64,000 bases of DNA. It comes from Flavobacteriia bacterium. GTDB taxonomy: Bacteria; Bacteroidota; Bacteroidia; Flavobacteriales; Weeksellaceae. Below are positions 62,392 to 64,000 of this stretch, in pieces. Positions within the stretch are counted from its first letter, which is position 1. Each line of letters starts with the position of its first letter. The stretch is taken from NCBI GenBank assembly GCA_015999765.1, contig JAECQR010000002.1, positions 501,768-565,767 of the forward strand, read 5' to 3'. Made by a program: the position numbers and the translations under genes. The notes under the pieces were generated by a model, which made no database searches, had not been told where the DNA came from, and was given only the letters and a program-made list of their open reading frames with translations.

Positions 62392-62811
62392 ATGAAGAAA
62401 CAGCTTTTATTACTCCTTGGGGTCCTTTTGTTATTTTTAATTTCCTGCAGTACGAATATCGCGAAGGATCAGACGTTATATGCCAATGCCTGGGAACTCG
62501 AATACATCACAGGACCAAGAATTACTTTCCAGGGATTGTTTCCCGATATGAAACCTAAAATTCAGTTCACCGCCGGTTCGGATATGATCACCGGAAACAG
62601 TGGCTGCAACGGGTATTCTACACGATTTACCCTTCAGGGGAATATGATCTCTTTTGCTGATCCTGAACTCTCAACAATGATGTATTGTGGAGATGGGGAA
62701 GCTGTTTTCCGCAAAACAATGAAACAGATTGACCGTTACAGACTCACTGACGGAAAACTGGAATTTTTAATGGGAGACGTCGTGATGATGAGATTTAAAC
62801 CGGCGCTGTAA
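62392..62811 (+). CDS. META domain lipoprotein
   Basis: A 139-residue lipoprotein: signal MKKQLLLLLGVLLLFLISC with Cys19, then a META (HslJ-like) domain with YANAWELEYITG, IQFTAGSDMITGNSGCNGYSTRF and MISFADPELSTMMYCGD...EAVFRKTM. META proteins are stress-linked and in some species secreted; function in Bacteroidota is unknown. The inner ATG at 62392 gives the signal; an earlier frame start at 62353 is rejected. The conserved cysteine pair (NSGCNGY, MMYCGD) is typical. A terminator follows. Confidence 0.85.
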   Translation: MKKQLLLLLGVLLLFLISCSTNIAKDQTLYANAWELEYITGPRITFQGLFPDMKPKIQFTAGSDMITGNSGCNGYSTRFTLQGNMISFADPELSTMMYCGDGEAVFRKTMKQIDRYRLTDGKLEFLMGDVVMMRFKPAL

Positions 62812-62830
62812 CAGAAGACCACATTTTATA

Positions 62831-62863
62831 AGAGCAGGAAAATTATTCCTGCTCTTTTTTTTT
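62831..62863 (+). terminator. Rho-independent terminator
   Basis: A perfect 10-bp stem AGAGCAGGAA / TTCCTGCTCT with a five-base loop and a nine-base T run ends the META gene. Confidence 0.92.
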
Positions 62864-62906
62864 GGAGGTTACTGAACTCCACCTGTGATCAGAACAGGGC
62901 TTTAAA

Positions 62907-63340
62907 CATCTTGGGTTTTTTCCCGTGCTAAAACCACCCCGTCCTCCGTCAGAGCGGATGACACCCCTCCAGCGGAGGGGAATATGCGGTTCTTCTGTAG
63001 GAGGGAGGGATAATGAGAAGCTTGGGTTTTTTCCCGTGCTTAAACCACCCCGTCCTCCGCCAGGGCGGATGACACCCCTCCGGAGGAGGGGAATACGCGG
63101 TTCTTCTGTTGGAGGGAGGGATATAAACTTTAGGTTTTCTTCCGGCGAAAAACCACCCCGACCTTACAGCAAAGCCGTAAGGTCACCCCTTGGTTGCTTC
63201 GTCATGCTTCCTCGCAATGACAGGGGGAATATGCGGTTCTTCTGTAGGAGGTAGGGATACAAAGAACTTTAGGTTTTCTCTGGCGAAAAACCACCCCGTC
63301 CTCCGCCAGGGCGGATGACACCCCTCTGGAGGAGGGGAAT
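62907..63340. repeat. Tandem array of ~110-bp intergenic repeats
   Basis: Four units start near 62907, 63018, 63127 and 63265. Each has a GGTTTT...CCCGTGC or GGCGAAAA lead, AAACCACCCCG, TCCTCCGYCAGRGCGGATGACACCCCT and GGAGGGGAATAYGCGGTTC. The second half folds (CCCCTCC with GGAGGGG). In unit 3 the CTCCGYCAGRGC part is replaced by a different AT-richer sequence (CTTACAGCAAAGCCGTAAGG and TTGCTTCGTCATGC). The last unit is cut short. There is no ORF. Confidence 0.85.
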
Positions 63341-63351
63341 GGTTATTATAT

Positions 63352-64000
63352 TCAGTCGTGTCGGATTTTACGAATCAGACTGAACTCCCTGACCGGCTGG
63401 TAAACTAACGGAATATGTTCCACCAAAACATCGTTTCTGTCCAAACCAAAAGCTTCTTCGTCTTTTTGTGCGAACTGCTTCAGGAAAAAGTAGGATTTTA
63501 AAGTTACACTTTCTTTAACGGTAAATTCGTTGTCTACAGAAAGATATGCCTGGAGCACAATAAATTTAAAATCGATGGAAAGGTTATATTTCGTACTTCC
63601 ATTATTACGCAAATGGAGATTCAGCTCTTTGTTGGCTATTAAATCGTCTATAATTTTTTCAAAATATAATTCCGTTTTCGGCTGGATTCTAAATCCGATA
63701 TTCAGTACAATCTTAATTACTTTATCATCTACCAACTCAGATACTTCATAATCCAAAGTGTAGGGATGACTTGTCCGGTTAATATGGAAAAACCAATATA
63801 CATCTGCTCTTTTGGGTTTTTTATCAAAGACAGACTTAATAATTCTTGATTCTATCTGGTCGCGCCTGTCCGCTTTGGTCAGATAAATCAGGTGGGTGGT
63901 AAATTTAGGAATGCTTTCGTCGTTGCTCAGTTCAGCAATTTTATGGGCATATCTGCCGAGGTCTTCAAATTTGGTGTATGTATTATTTATTTTTCTTGCA
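63352..64000 (-). CDS. kup: Kup-type potassium transporter, C-terminal part (continues past window)
   Basis: The frame is open from the window edge at 64000 to the stop at 63352 (216 residues seen). It reads FEDLGRYAHKIAELSNDESIP, LIYLTKADRRDQIESRIIKSVF, the segment KRADVYWFFHINRTSHPYTLDYEVSELVDDKVIKIVLNIGFRIQP, and ends VPLVYQP-like HIPLVYQPVREFSLIRKIRHD. This matches the cytoplasmic C-terminal domain of the KUP/HAK/KT family of potassium uptake proteins. The N-terminal membrane helices lie outside the window. Function is K+ uptake with H+; regulation by the soluble domain is presumed. Confidence 0.85.
   Translation of the reverse strand, partial: ARKINNTYTKFEDLGRYAHKIAELSNDESIPKFTTHLIYLTKADRRDQIESRIIKSVFDKKPKRADVYWFFHINRTSHPYTLDYEVSELVDDKVIKIVLNIGFRIQPKTELYFEKIIDDLIANKELNLHLRNNGSTKYNLSIDFKFIVLQAYLSVDNEFTVKESVTLKSYFFLKQFAQKDEEAFGLDRNDVLVEHIPLVYQPVREFSLIRKIRHD

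Noticed and set aside
62925-63254. 109-codon frame with repeated KPPRPP motifs
   Set aside because: It is a translation of the tandem DNA repeat, not a protein with conserved starts.
1-64000. tRNA, rRNA or phage/IS genes
   Set aside because: I looked in all gaps for cloverleaf-like or transposase/integrase sequence and saw none; a covariance search could still find one.

Overview
The window looks like chromosomal DNA of a flavobacterium in the Weeksellaceae, close to Chryseobacterium/Kaistella. Supporting points are promoters of the TAnnTTTG type (no sigma70 -10 boxes), type IX secretion sorting domains (types A and B), SprB-like adhesin repeats, lipoproteins with short spacers, a fused alpha/beta 2-oxoacid dehydrogenase E1, and the gene order ferredoxin / LuxC-type reductase / serC / serA / DUF1015. 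No rRNA, tRNA, CRISPR array, phage or complete insertion sequence was recognised.

Layout. 0-8.3 kb: a DUF6078 gene, a 22-bp tandem repeat, a truncated GIY-YIG gene and a 7.2-kb SprB-type surface adhesin on the minus strand, broken by four apparent single-base frameshifts. 8.6-24.2 kb: housekeeping and metabolic genes: DUF2911, a lipoprotein, Ada DNA repair, GNAT, the lysine-degradation pair (ALDH7-type dehydrogenase plus lysine 6-transaminase), a TPR-AraC regulator, fused E1, DUF305, lipoamide dehydrogenase and an S9 peptidase. 24.3-34.9 kb: patatin, diacylglycerol kinase, M28 peptidase, the serine-biosynthesis cluster, ferredoxin, acyl-CoA reductase, DUF4286 and gyrA. 35-45.7 kb: a TPR protein, a T9SS cargo protein, aminopeptidase P, sterol desaturase-like protein, mnmE, an exported HIU hydrolase with a GlcG-like protein and a Crp regulator, and a TPR/LuxR-like regulator.

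45.7-52 kb is low in intact genes. It holds a decayed response-regulator-like ORF, a TSP3-repeat surface protein with a partner, a ricin-lectin fragment, small hypothetical genes and interspersed repeats. 52.1-58.2 kb is a compact stress-like block: UspA, GNAT, amino-acid racemase, AraC regulator, a small ORF, MscS channel and a DUF389 membrane protein. It is bracketed by copies of one interspersed repeat in the same orientation. Its Usp operon and AraC gene share an almost identical 20-bp promoter/operator sequence that lies inside inverted repeats, so a self-contained regulon is plausible. This is the most interesting new observation in the window.

58.7-64 kb: a LuxR-type regulator, an uncharacterised secreted coiled-coil protein, a YwqK-like repeat protein, a META-domain lipoprotein, a tandem array of about 110-bp repeats, and the 3' part of a Kup potassium transporter that runs off the window end. 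Gene starts were moved inward from the longest possible ORF where a signal peptide, a promoter motif or family length favoured it.
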